32,350 nucleotides of DNA from Chloroflexota bacterium (GCA_021789435.1 JAJYJO010000021.1:1-32350), one strand, 5' to 3'. Shown: positions 12,481-21,378, numbered from the stretch's first letter. Numbers and translations: made by a program. The notes: generated from the letters alone by a model not told the origin.

Positions 12481-12935
12481 CTCGGTTCCTCTGGGATCGC
12501 ATCGCGCACCACCCACACGGTGCAGGGTGCGTTCTTGAAGCAGTAGGGGATGGCCCGGCCGATCGCGAACTCGCCGCCGAAGCGGGTGCGATAGGGCAGC
12601 CCCAGCACCAGCACGTCCGCCTGCCGCTCGGCGGCCTCGTCGACCAGCGCCGCGCCCACGTCGCGCGCCTGCAGCAGGACGCCCTCGAGCCGGTAGTTGT
12701 GCTGCTCGGCCACGGCCTCGGCCGTGTCCAGGACCCGTTGCGCCTCCTCGGAGCGTTCCGCGATGTCGGCATCGAGCGGCATCGTCCAGTCGATCTCGAC
12801 GACGTGGACGGCGACCACCTCCGCCTTGGCCGGCCGAGCGAGCTCGGAGACGAGGCGGACGACGCGCTCGTCGGTGGGGCTGCCGTTGACGGCGACGACT
12901 GCCCGCCGAAACGTGGGCTTCAGGAGCTCCGGCAT
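12477..12935 (-). CDS. Universal stress protein UspA family
   Basis: RRAVVAVNGSPTDERVVRLVSELARPAKAEVVAVHVVEI...ADVLVLGLPYRTRFGGEFAIGRAIPYCFKNAPCTVWVVR. Overlaps the trkA start (ATGA-type). Confidence 0.85.
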   Translation of the reverse strand: MPELLKPTFRRAVVAVNGSPTDERVVRLVSELARPAKAEVVAVHVVEIDWTMPLDADIAERSEEAQRVLDTAEAVAEQHNYRLEGVLLQARDVGAALVDEAAERQADVLVLGLPYRTRFGGEFAIGRAIPYCFKNAPCTVWVVRDAIPEEPR

Positions 12936-13046
12936 GTCACCCGGACCGCGAGCCGGGACGCAGGCGACGGGACGGCCGGCTCCCTCCCGTTCCCGCGGCC
13001 GTCACGATAGCACCGGCGATGTGCGGCGAGGATGCCGGAGCGTCAC

Positions 13047-15122
13047 TCACGACCCGCCGCCGCGGCCGCCGCCCGCGATCGACTCGAAGATCCCGGGCTC
13101 GTCGCGGCGGTACGGCACGTTGACCACGACGGTATGCGGCCGGCCGAGCAGGGCGGTTCGCAGCCGCCGGGAGGACTGGTTGTAGAGGATCCGCTCCCAC
13201 CAGCTGCGGGCCACGTACTCGGGGATGACGACGAACGTGACCGGCTTCTCCCGGTCGTCGGGCCAGCCGCGATCGAGGACCTCCAGGTAGGCCAGGAGCG
13301 GCGCCACGAGCGCCCGGTACGGCGACTCCACCACCACCAGCGGTACGTCCGGCACGTGCTCCTGCCACTCGTCCCGGAACCTCTCCGTCTCCTCGGGGTC
13401 GTCCGAGATGAAGACACAGCGGATGTCGTCGCTGATCGTGCGGGCGACGTTGATCGCCTGGCCCACGGCCCGGTTCACGGCGGAGACCGGGATCACCACC
13501 CGCTCCTCGCGGTGGGGATGGGGTACGACCTGGCCCGGCCGGAGCTCCAGCTGCCGGGTCGCCGCGGTGTACTGCCGGCCGACGAACCACATCATGGCGA
13601 AGAGGACGGGGATGAAGACGAGGACCATCCAGGCCCCCTCGCGGAACTTCTCCGAGGCGACGATCAGGAAGACGACGGCGGTCAGGACGGCGCCGAACCC
13701 GTTGACCGCGCTCCGCCAGAGCCAGCCCGGGCCGCGTTCCTTCCGCCAGTGGAGGACCATCCCGGTCTGCGAGAGCGTGAAGCAGATGAAGACGCCGACC
13801 GAATAGAGCGGGATCAGGGCGTGTGTGTCGGCCCCGAACGCCACGAGCATGGCCACGGCGACGGCGGCCAGGACGACGATCCCCCAGGAGAAGGCGAGTC
13901 GGTCGCCCCGGAAGGCGAACTGGCGGGGCATGTAACCGTCGCGGGCCAGGATGGCCGCCAGCCGCGGGAAGGCGTTGAAGCTGGTGTTGCAGGCCAGGAA
14001 GAGGATCAGTGCCGCGCTCACCTGGAGGGTCACGAAGAGAATCCCGTTGCCGAAGACCGCTCCGCCGACCTGGCCGAGGACGGTCGGGCCCTGGTCGAGC
14101 GTCGCCCGCACGCCGTACTGCGCCCCGACGAAGGTCAGCCCGATGAAGAGCGTGCCCAGGATGACGGCCATGATGATCAGCGTGTTGGCGGCGTTCCGGG
14201 CCTCGGGGGGTTTGAAGGCCGGCACCCCGTTGGCGATCGCCTCGACGCCTGTCAGGGCCACGGACCCGCCGGCGAAGGCCCGCAGGAGCAGGAAGATCGT
14301 CAGGGTCTGGCTCTCCGGCGGAATCGCGTAGGGCGGCTGCGCCAGGTGGTGCGCCTGGCCGGTGAAGACATCCACCAGGCCGACCCCCACGGCCAGCAGC
14401 GCCGTCCCGACGAAGAGATAGGTCGGCAGGGCGAAGATGTTGCCCGACTCCCTGAGCCCCCGCAGGTTGGCCGCGGTGACCAGGATGACCGTCAGCGCCC
14501 CGAGCTCGATCCGGACGTCGCCGATGACGGGGAAGGCCGTCGCCAGGTTGGCGATCGCCGAGGCCGTCGAGACGGCGACCGTCATGACGTAGTCGACCAT
14601 CAGGGCCGCCGCGGCGACCAGGCCGAAGCGGGGCCCGAGGTTCTCCCGGGCCACCACGTAGGCCCCGCCGCCCGAAGGGTAGGCCCGGCAGACCTGGCGA
14701 TAGGAGAAGGCGACGATCGTCAGCATCAGGGCGATCGCCAGGGCGACCCCGATCGACCAGGTCAGGGCGGCGGCACCGGCCAGGATCAGGACCTTCAGGA
14801 TCTCGTCGGTGGCGTAGGCCGACGACGAGATCGCGTCCGAGCTGAAGATCGGCAGCGCCTTGACCTTCGGCAGCCGCTCCAGGATCTCCTGCTCGTTGGC
14901 CAGCGGGCGCCCGATGGCCGTCGCTTTCAGGCGGGCGACCAGTCGGCCGCCCGGGGTCGTCGGCGCGCTGGCTGCCTTGGTGGCGACCATCTGGCCCGGC
15001 CCGGTGTAGCGGAAGTACGGAGCGTGCGGCCGCTTGACCCGGACCCGCCGGTCCGCGAGCTTGCGCCCGGGCAGCGACCCAGGGCTCCCGCCGGACGGCT
15101 CGCGATCGCTCCTGTTCACCAA
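13047..15122 (-). CDS. KimA-like APC/KUP-superfamily potassium transporter, paralogue 1
   Basis: LPKVKALPIFSSDAISSSAYATDEIL, SYRQVCRAYPSGGGAYVVARENLG, ALTGVEAIANGVPAFKPPEARNAANTL, GDRLAFSWGI, plus a cytosolic C-terminal domain. Closely resembles B. subtilis KimA (YdaO) from memory. Confidence 0.87.
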   Translation of the reverse strand: MVNRSDREPSGGSPGSLPGRKLADRRVRVKRPHAPYFRYTGPGQMVATKAASAPTTPGGRLVARLKATAIGRPLANEQEILERLPKVKALPIFSSDAISSSAYATDEILKVLILAGAAALTWSIGVALAIALMLTIVAFSYRQVCRAYPSGGGAYVVARENLGPRFGLVAAAALMVDYVMTVAVSTASAIANLATAFPVIGDVRIELGALTVILVTAANLRGLRESGNIFALPTYLFVGTALLAVGVGLVDVFTGQAHHLAQPPYAIPPESQTLTIFLLLRAFAGGSVALTGVEAIANGVPAFKPPEARNAANTLIIMAVILGTLFIGLTFVGAQYGVRATLDQGPTVLGQVGGAVFGNGILFVTLQVSAALILFLACNTSFNAFPRLAAILARDGYMPRQFAFRGDRLAFSWGIVVLAAVAVAMLVAFGADTHALIPLYSVGVFICFTLSQTGMVLHWRKERGPGWLWRSAVNGFGAVLTAVVFLIVASEKFREGAWMVLVFIPVLFAMMWFVGRQYTAATRQLELRPGQVVPHPHREERVVIPVSAVNRAVGQAINVARTISDDIRCVFISDDPEETERFRDEWQEHVPDVPLVVVESPYRALVAPLLAYLEVLDRGWPDDREKPVTFVVIPEYVARSWWERILYNQSSRRLRTALLGRPHTVVVNVPYRRDEPGIFESIAGGGRGGGS

Positions 15123-15189
15123 GCACTCCTGATGGGATCGCCCCTGCGATCCACCACCCCGGCCCCCGTCAGCGCGATCGCCGGCTCCC

Positions 15190-17187
15190 CTAGTGGTGCC
15201 GGCGATACGGGACGTCGGCGATCACCGTGTGCTCGCGGCCCACGAGCGCCGCCTTCAACCGCTTCGCAGCCTGGTTGTAGAGGATCCGATCCCACCATCG
15301 GCGCGCAACGTACTCTGGCAGCACGACGATGGTGATGGGTGCCTCGACGCCCGGTGCGACTTGGTCGAGAACGTCGATGTAGGCTACCACGGGTCCGACG
15401 AGCGCCCGGTAGGGTGATTCGACGATCACCAGCGGAACGCCGGGGAGCTGCCGCTCCCAGCGCTCGCGGAGGGCAGCTCCCTGCGCGGGGTCCTCCGTGA
15501 CGAAGATCGCCCGCACGTCGCCGGCGATCGTCCGCCCGAAGTTGACCGCCTGGATCACCGCCCGGTTGATGCCGTTGACCGGGATCACCACGCGGCGGCT
15601 CCGCTGCGGCGCCGCGAAGAGCTGATCGTCGCGCACCGCCAGCTCGGCCGCCTGCGCGTCGTACTGGCGCTTGATGAAGACCATCACCAGCGCCATCAGG
15701 GGCACGGCGATCAGCACGATCCAGGCGCCGCGGCCGAACTTGGCGGCCGTGATGATCACCGAGACGACCCCGGTCACCGTGGCGCCCAGCAGGTTGATCG
15801 CCAGGCGCCGGCCCGAGCCGGGGCCCCGCTCGCGCGCCCAGTGGACCACCATCCCGCTCTGGGAGATCGTGAACGAGGCGAAGATCCCGACCGAGTAGAG
15901 CGGGATCAGGTTGACGACCGAGCCGTTGAACAGCACGACGAAACCGGAGGCGGCCAGGGCCAGGATGACGATGCCGAAGGAGTAGGCGAGGCGGTCGCCC
16001 CGGAAGCTGAACTGGTGCGGCAGGTAGCCGTCGATGGCCATGATCTGGGCCAGGCGCGGGGCGCCGTTGTAGCTGGTGTTGGCCGCCAGGACCAGTATCA
16101 GGGCGCTCGCTGCCTGGAAGGCGAGGTAGAGCGGGCCGTCGCCGAGGACGGCCCGGGAGACCTGCGAGATGACCGTCTCCCGGTCGCTGGGGAGCACTCC
16201 GAAGGCGGCGGCCATGACGGAGATCCCGACGAAGATGACCCCGAGCAGGAGGGCCATGATGGTCAGCGTGGTGGCGGCGTTCCGCGCCTCGGGCGGCTTG
16301 AAGGCCGGCACGCCGTTTGAGATCGCCTCGGTCCCGGTCAGGGCGACGGAGCCGAAGGCGAAGGCCCGCAGGAGGAGAAGCAGGCCGACCGCCTGGAACC
16401 CTCCCGCCGGCTCGGCGATCGGCGGGGCGTGGAAGGCGGCGGCGGGGTCGCCGGCCAGGATCCTGGCCGCACCGACGCCGATCACCAGCAGGGCGCCCGC
16501 GACGAAGGCGTAGGTCGGGACGGCGAAGATGTTGCCCGACTCCCGCAGGCCGCGGAGATTGCCCAGGGTGAGCAGGGCGATCGCCGCCAGGGTCATCTCG
16601 ACCCGCAGCGGGATCAGTGCCGGCCAGACCGAGGTGACGGCGGCCACGCCGGCGGCCGTCGAGACCGCCACCGTCATCACGTAGTCGAAGAGGAGCCCGG
16701 CGGCCGCCAGGAGGGCGGCCGGCGTCGCCAGGTTGGCCCTGGCCACCGCATACGCCCCGCCGCCCGACGGGTAGGCGAAGCAGACCTGGCGGTACGAGGT
16801 GGAGACGAGCAGCAGGAGGAGCCCGATGCTGATGGCGATCGGGATCGAGAAGAGGAGCCCGCTCGTGCCGGCCGCCACGAGCGCGAGCAGGATCTCCTCG
16901 GTCGCATAGGTGGAGGAGCTGATCGCGTCGGAGCTGAAGACCGGCAGCGCCTTGAGCTTCGGCAGCCGCTCGCCGATCTCCTCGCCGCTGGCGAGCGGCC
17001 GGCCGACCAGGATCCGCTTGGCGAGGGCGTAGGCCCGGCCCGGCGCGGTCGTCGGTGCGCTGGCCGCCGCCTTCGCGGTCAGCTGGCCGTGGCCGGTCCA
17101 CCGGAAGTAGGCGCTGTGGGGTCGATCGACGCGGACCCTGCGATCGCCGAGCTTCCGGCCGCGGAGCGGTCCCCGGTCGGAGGTCAC
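15190..17187 (-). CDS. KimA-like APC/KUP-superfamily potassium transporter, paralogue 2
   Basis: LPKLKALPVFSSDAISSSTYATEEILLAL, SYRQVCFAYPSGGGAYAVARANLA, ALTGTEAISNGVPAFKPPEARNAATTL. Strong end-to-end similarity to the neighbouring paralogue. Confidence 0.87.
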   Translation of the reverse strand: MTSDRGPLRGRKLGDRRVRVDRPHSAYFRWTGHGQLTAKAAASAPTTAPGRAYALAKRILVGRPLASGEEIGERLPKLKALPVFSSDAISSSTYATEEILLALVAAGTSGLLFSIPIAISIGLLLLLVSTSYRQVCFAYPSGGGAYAVARANLATPAALLAAAGLLFDYVMTVAVSTAAGVAAVTSVWPALIPLRVEMTLAAIALLTLGNLRGLRESGNIFAVPTYAFVAGALLVIGVGAARILAGDPAAAFHAPPIAEPAGGFQAVGLLLLLRAFAFGSVALTGTEAISNGVPAFKPPEARNAATTLTIMALLLGVIFVGISVMAAAFGVLPSDRETVISQVSRAVLGDGPLYLAFQAASALILVLAANTSYNGAPRLAQIMAIDGYLPHQFSFRGDRLAYSFGIVILALAASGFVVLFNGSVVNLIPLYSVGIFASFTISQSGMVVHWARERGPGSGRRLAINLLGATVTGVVSVIITAAKFGRGAWIVLIAVPLMALVMVFIKRQYDAQAAELAVRDDQLFAAPQRSRRVVIPVNGINRAVIQAVNFGRTIAGDVRAIFVTEDPAQGAALRERWERQLPGVPLVIVESPYRALVGPVVAYIDVLDQVAPGVEAPITIVVLPEYVARRWWDRILYNQAAKRLKAALVGREHTVIADVPYRRHH

Positions 17188-17386
17188 CGCCGCCGGCGAC
17201 GGTCGCGACGGCCGGCCGCGCGGCGGGCCGCCCCGGCCGCGTGAATGTCCCGCAGTCTGCCGGGACGCGGCGAACGCTCCACCCTCCGACCCTCCAGGTC
17301 ACGAGAACCAACCCGGCAGGGGCCGCTCCGCCGGACCGGCATCAGGCTACCACCGCCGCCGGTCCCGGCCGGGCCGCTCGGGCGTC

Positions 17387-18112
17387 CTAGACGCCGACCT
17401 CCAGCCGCGCCACCAGGAAGTGCGGCAGCCCGGCCTCGCGCATCGCGGCCTGCGTGTCGGCGATCCGGTACGCCACGCGGCGCCATTCGGCGGTCGCCGG
17501 CTCCGTGTCAAGGACCAGGTAGCTCGCCCGTGGGTCGCCGTCGCGAGGCTGCCCCACGCTGCCGGGGTTGACGAGAGCCCGCGCCGGGCCCAGCTCCAGC
17601 CGGGCGTCGCCCTCCGGTCGCAGGGCATCCAGCCGCCCCTCGGCGCGTTCGCGGAAGACGACCGGGACGTGGGTGTGGCCGTGGAGGCAATACGGTGTCT
17701 CGAAGGCCGCCAGGTTCTCCGCCGCCACGCTGGCGGAGGTGACGTACTCCCAGATCGGCTCGCGCGGGCTGCCGTGGACTGCGGTGAAGGCCCCGTCGGT
17801 GAAGCGCTCCGGCAGGGCCGCCAGCCAGTCGCGGGTCACGGCCGAGATCGTGGTCCGCGTCCACTCCATGGCCCGCCGGGCATCGGGGTTGAAGTAGGCG
17901 ATCTCGGGCCCGCCCAGGGCTGCCGCGTCGTGGTTCCCGCGGACCCCCCTGGCGCCGAGCTGGCGGAGCCGCTCGACGACGCCGTCGGGCTCGGGCCCGT
18001 AGCCGACCACGTCTCCCAGGTGCCAGACCGCATCCACGCTGCCGAGCGAGGCGATGACGGCATCCAGGGCGACGAGGTTGGCGTGGATGTCCGACAGGAC
18101 GGCGACCCGCAT
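17387..18112 (-). CDS. Metallophosphoesterase (YfcE/MJ0936-like)
   Basis: MRVAVLSDIHANLVALDAVI...VDAVWHLGDVVGYGPEP...GVRGNHDAAALGG...YCLHGHTHVPVVFRE: the metallophosphoesterase motif set. Confidence 0.95.
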   Translation of the reverse strand: MRVAVLSDIHANLVALDAVIASLGSVDAVWHLGDVVGYGPEPDGVVERLRQLGARGVRGNHDAAALGGPEIAYFNPDARRAMEWTRTTISAVTRDWLAALPERFTDGAFTAVHGSPREPIWEYVTSASVAAENLAAFETPYCLHGHTHVPVVFRERAEGRLDALRPEGDARLELGPARALVNPGSVGQPRDGDPRASYLVLDTEPATAEWRRVAYRIADTQAAMREAGLPHFLVARLEVGV

Positions 18113-18139
18113 GGCCGGCAGGGTAGCAGGCGCCGGCCC

Positions 18140-19054
18140 CTACCAGGGCCGTCGGCGCCGCGCTGCAGGGTCGCGCGGGAAGCCCGCCGGGACGGGACCG
18201 ACCCGGACGATCCGCACCAGGCGATGGTCCTCCAGCCCGGCCACCGCCACCGGCTCCAGCTGGGGCGGACCACCTCCCAGTGCCCGCAGCGCGGCGACCG
18301 CCCGCGCGAGCTCCGCCTCGAGGGGGACCCGCTTCCAGGCGAGCAGCAGGCCGCCCCGCGCCAGGAGCGGCAGGCCGAGCTCCACGAGCTCCGCCAGGGG
18401 CGCCACGGCCCGCGCGACAACCACCGGCCAGCGGCCGCGATGGCGGGGATCCCGGGCCAGGGCCTCGGCGCGGGCGGCGGCGACGGCCACGCCCGGGTCA
18501 AGCCCCAGGGCGGCGGTGACCGTCGCCAGGAAACGCGTCTTCTTGGCGGTCGAGTCGATGAGCAGCGCCCGGTGGGCGGGCAGGGCCACCGCCAGGGGGA
18601 GGCCCGGGAAGCCGCCCCCGCTGCCCAGGTCCAGCAGCCGGTCGGCGCCGGCCGCTCGCAGGAGCGGCAGCGCGGCCAGGCTGTCGAGCACGTGCTCTCG
18701 GGCGACGGCGGCCGGCTCGTCGATGGCCGTCAGGTTGATCGCCGCGTTCCAGGCCAGCAGCAGCCGAACGTGGTCGTCGAGCCTCGTGCGCACGCCGGGT
18801 GGCAGAGTCTCGCCCAGCGCCTCAAGCCCGGCGTCGAGCGTCTCGCCGTAGGCGGCCGGCAGCGCGGGCAGGCCCTCGACGCGCGTCGGGAGCGGTTCGC
18901 GGAGCCCGGACCTCCACCCTTCGGGTCCTGGTCCGTTCCCCCGCGCCGCTCCCGGCGTGGTCGTTCGTCGCACCTCCGCGGCCCCTCGGTCTTCCGCCGC
19001 TCGTCCGGTTCCCGGCCGGGTTCCCCCTGGCCCCTCGCGAGCTCCGTTACCCAT
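18140..19054 (-). CDS. rsmG: 16S rRNA (guanine527-N7)-methyltransferase RsmG (GidB)
   Basis: LLAWNAAINLTAIDEPAAVAREHVLDSLAALPLL...RLLDLGSGGGFPGLPLAVALP...LIDSTAKKTRFL. Start uncertain; ATG 19054 chosen, ORF track uses alternative start 19114. Confidence 0.92.
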   Translation of the reverse strand: MGNGAREGPGGTRPGTGRAAEDRGAAEVRRTTTPGAARGNGPGPEGWRSGLREPLPTRVEGLPALPAAYGETLDAGLEALGETLPPGVRTRLDDHVRLLLAWNAAINLTAIDEPAAVAREHVLDSLAALPLLRAAGADRLLDLGSGGGFPGLPLAVALPAHRALLIDSTAKKTRFLATVTAALGLDPGVAVAAARAEALARDPRHRGRWPVVVARAVAPLAELVELGLPLLARGGLLLAWKRVPLEAELARAVAALRALGGGPPQLEPVAVAGLEDHRLVRIVRVGPVPAGFPRDPAARRRRPW

Positions 19055-19085
19055 CGGCGGGCGCGGTGTCCGGTGCGGATGCCGC

Positions 19086-19114
19086 ACGGTACGCGCCCCC
19101 GGAAAGGGTGTCAA
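19086..19114 (-). promoter_or_regulatory. Possible rsmG promoter
   Basis: Minus strand TTGACA (19109-19114), 17-nt spacer, weak -10 TACCGT (19086-19091), upstream of ATG 19054. Confidence 0.45.
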
Positions 19115-19118
19115 CGGG

Positions 19119-19161
19119 CTTATCCACGGATTGGCCGGCCGAACGGAAGTTGGTGGATAAG
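19119..19161. promoter_or_regulatory. Inverted pair of DnaA boxes
   Basis: CTTATCCAC(G) at 19119-19128 and (T)GGTGGATAAG at 19151-19161: a perfect 9-bp inverted repeat CTTATCCAC/GTGGATAAG. Each is close to DnaA-box consensus TTATCCACA. Confidence 0.65.
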
Positions 19162-19209
19162 CTCGCCCGGCGGGGTGAACCGGGCACCGCCGCCGCGGTC
19201 AGGCACCGC

Positions 19210-20694
19210 TCAGCGGCGCAGGGCCGGCTGCGGCCGCGCCGGCCGGCCGTGATCCGCCCGCGGCGGCGGGAGCGTACGGCCGGCAGCGGCGATCGCGCGG
19301 CGGACGGCCCGCTCCTCCAGCAGCAGCTCCTCCGTCGAGACCGCCGTCGCGAGCGCCTCCTCGATCGTTTCCCGGAGGCACGGCGTCGGACCCGCCAGGG
19401 CCAGGACGAACGACGATCCGGATCCCGGGACCGAGGCGACGTCCAGGTCGCCGCCCATCGCCCGGCTCAGGTCGCGAGCGATGGGCAGGCCCAGGCCGGT
19501 GCCGGTCACGAGCTGGTGGCCGGTCAGGCGGTAGAAACGCTCGAAGATCCGCTCGCGCTCGTCCGGCGCGATCCCCTCGCCATCGTCCCGGACGGCCAGG
19601 ATGGCGACGGGCCCGTCGGTCCAGCCCGCCAGCTCCACGGCGCCCCCGGGCGCCGTGAACTTCAGGGCGTTGCCCAGCAGGTTGGTCAGGATCTGCTCGA
19701 CGCGGCGGCGGTCGGCGGTCGCCGCGCGCAGGCGGGGCGGCAGGGTGGCGGCCAGCTCGATCTCCCGTTCGATGGCGATCGGCAGCAGCCGGTCGAGCGT
19801 GCGCTGGCCGGCCTCGGCGATGGAGAAGGCGGCGATCTCAAGCTGGAGGTTCCCGGCATCGAGGCGGGAGAGCTCGAGCAGGTCGCCGACGAGCTCACTC
19901 ATGCCGACCACGATCCCGCGGCTGCGCTCGAGGAAGTCTCGCTCCACCTCGGGGTCGGTCACCCTGCCGCCGAGGATCAGGTCGAGGTAGCCGCCCAGGC
20001 CGGTCAGAGGTGTCCGGAGCTCGTGGGCGACGGTCGACACGAAGCGGCTCCGCTCCGCGTCGCGCGCCCGCAGCGCGGCCAGCTCGCGTTCCCTGGCCGC
20101 CTGCTCCGTGGCGAGGGCCAGGGCCGCGGAGAGGTGGCGGGCGAGACCGGTGGGCAACCGTTGCGGCAGCTCGGCGGCACTGCTCCCGCCTGAGAACTCG
20201 AAACCGAGGAAGAGGCCCGCGACCGCCTCCACCGCCAGCCAGCCACGCTCCGTGGGGAGCGTCGCCGGTCGGGAGGGTGGTGCGCCATCCGGGACTCGCA
20301 GCGGCACGATCGCGGCCGGCCCGGCAGCCGCCCGTTCGGCCCGGGATCGCGGCGCCCGGGCGTCCAGCCAGGCCGCCAGTGGCTCCCCGGCCATCGGCGC
20401 CTCGTCCGGGGCCAGCGTGACGGCGACCCATCGCTCCGGCACTTCGCCCAGCAGGGCGGCGCGCGTCGCCCCGACGACCCTTGACACTTCCGCGAGCAGG
20501 GCCGCCAGCCGGGCATCGGCGGGAGCCTCGAGGGCGAGCAGGTCGAGGGCGCGAGCCAGGAACCTCAGCTCGCCGTGGGCGAGACCATCCTCCTTGCGAC
20601 GATGGCCGAGGCGACGCTCGACGAAGGGCGCGGGCGCGGCGACAGAGTGGGGCGCGATCGGCGGGGATCCGTTTCGACTCAGCTCGCTCGGCAC
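19210..20694 (-). CDS. Sensor histidine kinase
   Basis: H-box FVSTVAHELRTPLTGLGGYLDLIL; N box LTNLLGNALKFTAPGG; G boxes VRDDGEGIAPDERERIFERFYR and GTGLGLPIARDLSRAMGGDLDV. No TM predicted by eye; GAF-like N-terminus. Confidence 0.92.
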   Translation of the reverse strand: MPSELSRNGSPPIAPHSVAAPAPFVERRLGHRRKEDGLAHGELRFLARALDLLALEAPADARLAALLAEVSRVVGATRAALLGEVPERWVAVTLAPDEAPMAGEPLAAWLDARAPRSRAERAAAGPAAIVPLRVPDGAPPSRPATLPTERGWLAVEAVAGLFLGFEFSGGSSAAELPQRLPTGLARHLSAALALATEQAARERELAALRARDAERSRFVSTVAHELRTPLTGLGGYLDLILGGRVTDPEVERDFLERSRGIVVGMSELVGDLLELSRLDAGNLQLEIAAFSIAEAGQRTLDRLLPIAIEREIELAATLPPRLRAATADRRRVEQILTNLLGNALKFTAPGGAVELAGWTDGPVAILAVRDDGEGIAPDERERIFERFYRLTGHQLVTGTGLGLPIARDLSRAMGGDLDVASVPGSGSSFVLALAGPTPCLRETIEEALATAVSTEELLLEERAVRRAIAAAGRTLPPPRADHGRPARPQPALRR

Positions 20695-20751
20695 CCCGCG
20701 ATGGTCGATCAGCCGCTCGCCGGCCCGCTATCCCCCACGGGGGCGGCCACC

Positions 20752-20772
20752 CGGGACGGAAGTACCGTCCCG
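20752..20772. terminator. Hairpin between csoR 3' end and the histidine kinase gene; possible terminator or attenuator
   Basis: CGGGACGG-AAGTA-CCGTCCCG: perfect 8-bp stem, 5-nt loop. No clear U-tract. Confidence 0.4.
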
Positions 20773-20813
20773 AGACCGCCCGGCGGTTCGGCGGCGCGGC
20801 CGTCCGGCCGCCG

Positions 20814-21212
20814 TCAGGTCGAGCGCGGCGTGCGCACCGGCCGGCCGAGCGTCCGGCGCACGACATCGAGGACCTCGTCCACGTAGCGGTCGGCCTCGCC
20901 CCGCTCGGCCGCGGTCCGGACGCAGCCCTGCACGTGGTCCTCCAGGATCAACAGGTTGACCGAATCCACGGCCGCCCGCAGGGCGGCGGTCTGCTGCAGG
21001 ATGTCGATGCAGTACTCCTCCCGCTCGATCATCCGGGAGATGCCGCGTACCTGGCCCTCGATCCGACGGAGACGCCGGATCAGGGTGGCCCGGTCGCGGG
21101 AATACGAATGGCGAAAGTCGCCCGCCACGCCGGCCGCGGCCTTTTCGAGTTCTCCTCCGCCCGCCAACTCCAGCGCGATCGGAGCGATCGGCGCCTTGTC
21201 CTGGTCCTCCAC
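20814..21212 (-). CDS. CsoR/RcnR/FrmR-family metal-sensitive (copper-like) repressor
   Basis: SRDRATLIRRLRRIEGQVRGISRMIEREEYCIDILQQTAALRAAVDSVNLLILEDHVQGCV: DUF156 helices with the Cys...His...Cys (C-x-H-C) pattern of CsoR. GTG start. Confidence 0.92.
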   Translation of the reverse strand: MEDQDKAPIAPIALELAGGGELEKAAAGVAGDFRHSYSRDRATLIRRLRRIEGQVRGISRMIEREEYCIDILQQTAALRAAVDSVNLLILEDHVQGCVRTAAERGEADRYVDEVLDVVRRTLGRPVRTPRST

Positions 21213-21269
21213 CCGTCTTCCCTCGTTCGCGGACGTGTCGCCGCCCGCCCGGACGGCCCGGGTCGAATG

Positions 21270-21286
21270 GTACTCCCCCGGGGTAT
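21270..21286. promoter_or_regulatory. Putative CsoR operator
   Basis: GTACTCCCCCGGGGTATC region: near-palindromic TAC(T)CCCC-CGGGGTA G/C-tract (21271-21285), resembling known TACCCC...GGGGTA CsoR sites. About 60 bp upstream of csoR. Confidence 0.6.
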
Positions 21287-21378
21287 CGGCCGCTTTCTGG
21301 AGGGCACCACCGACGTGGCGCGCGCCCGGCTCGTGGCCCTCTCGCCGTCGCTCGGGTCGAGAGGCTAGACTTCAGGAG

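Noticed and set aside
12937-15126. 729-aa minus-strand ORF overlapping the first KimA-like gene
   Set aside because: Same-strand out-of-frame Arg/Pro/Gly-rich translation. The KimA frame (13047-15122) has clear transporter motifs.
13032-15335. 767-aa plus-strand ORF
   Set aside because: Antisense shadow of the KimA-like gene, GDRD/EDxD low-complexity composition.
15116-17311. 731-aa minus-strand ORF overlapping the second KimA-like gene
   Set aside because: Same reason: frame-shifted shadow of 15190-17187.
17188-17386. c-di-AMP (ydaO-type) riboswitch upstream of the KimA-like pair
   Set aside because: Looked for it because B. subtilis kimA has one; no recognisable conserved motif by eye. 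An Infernal scan would be needed to settle this.
19081-19210. Chromosomal oriC
   Set aside because: Only two DnaA boxes, no A/T-rich unwinding element, no dnaA/dnaN/parAB/rpmH neighbours in the window. Reported only as a DnaA-box pair.
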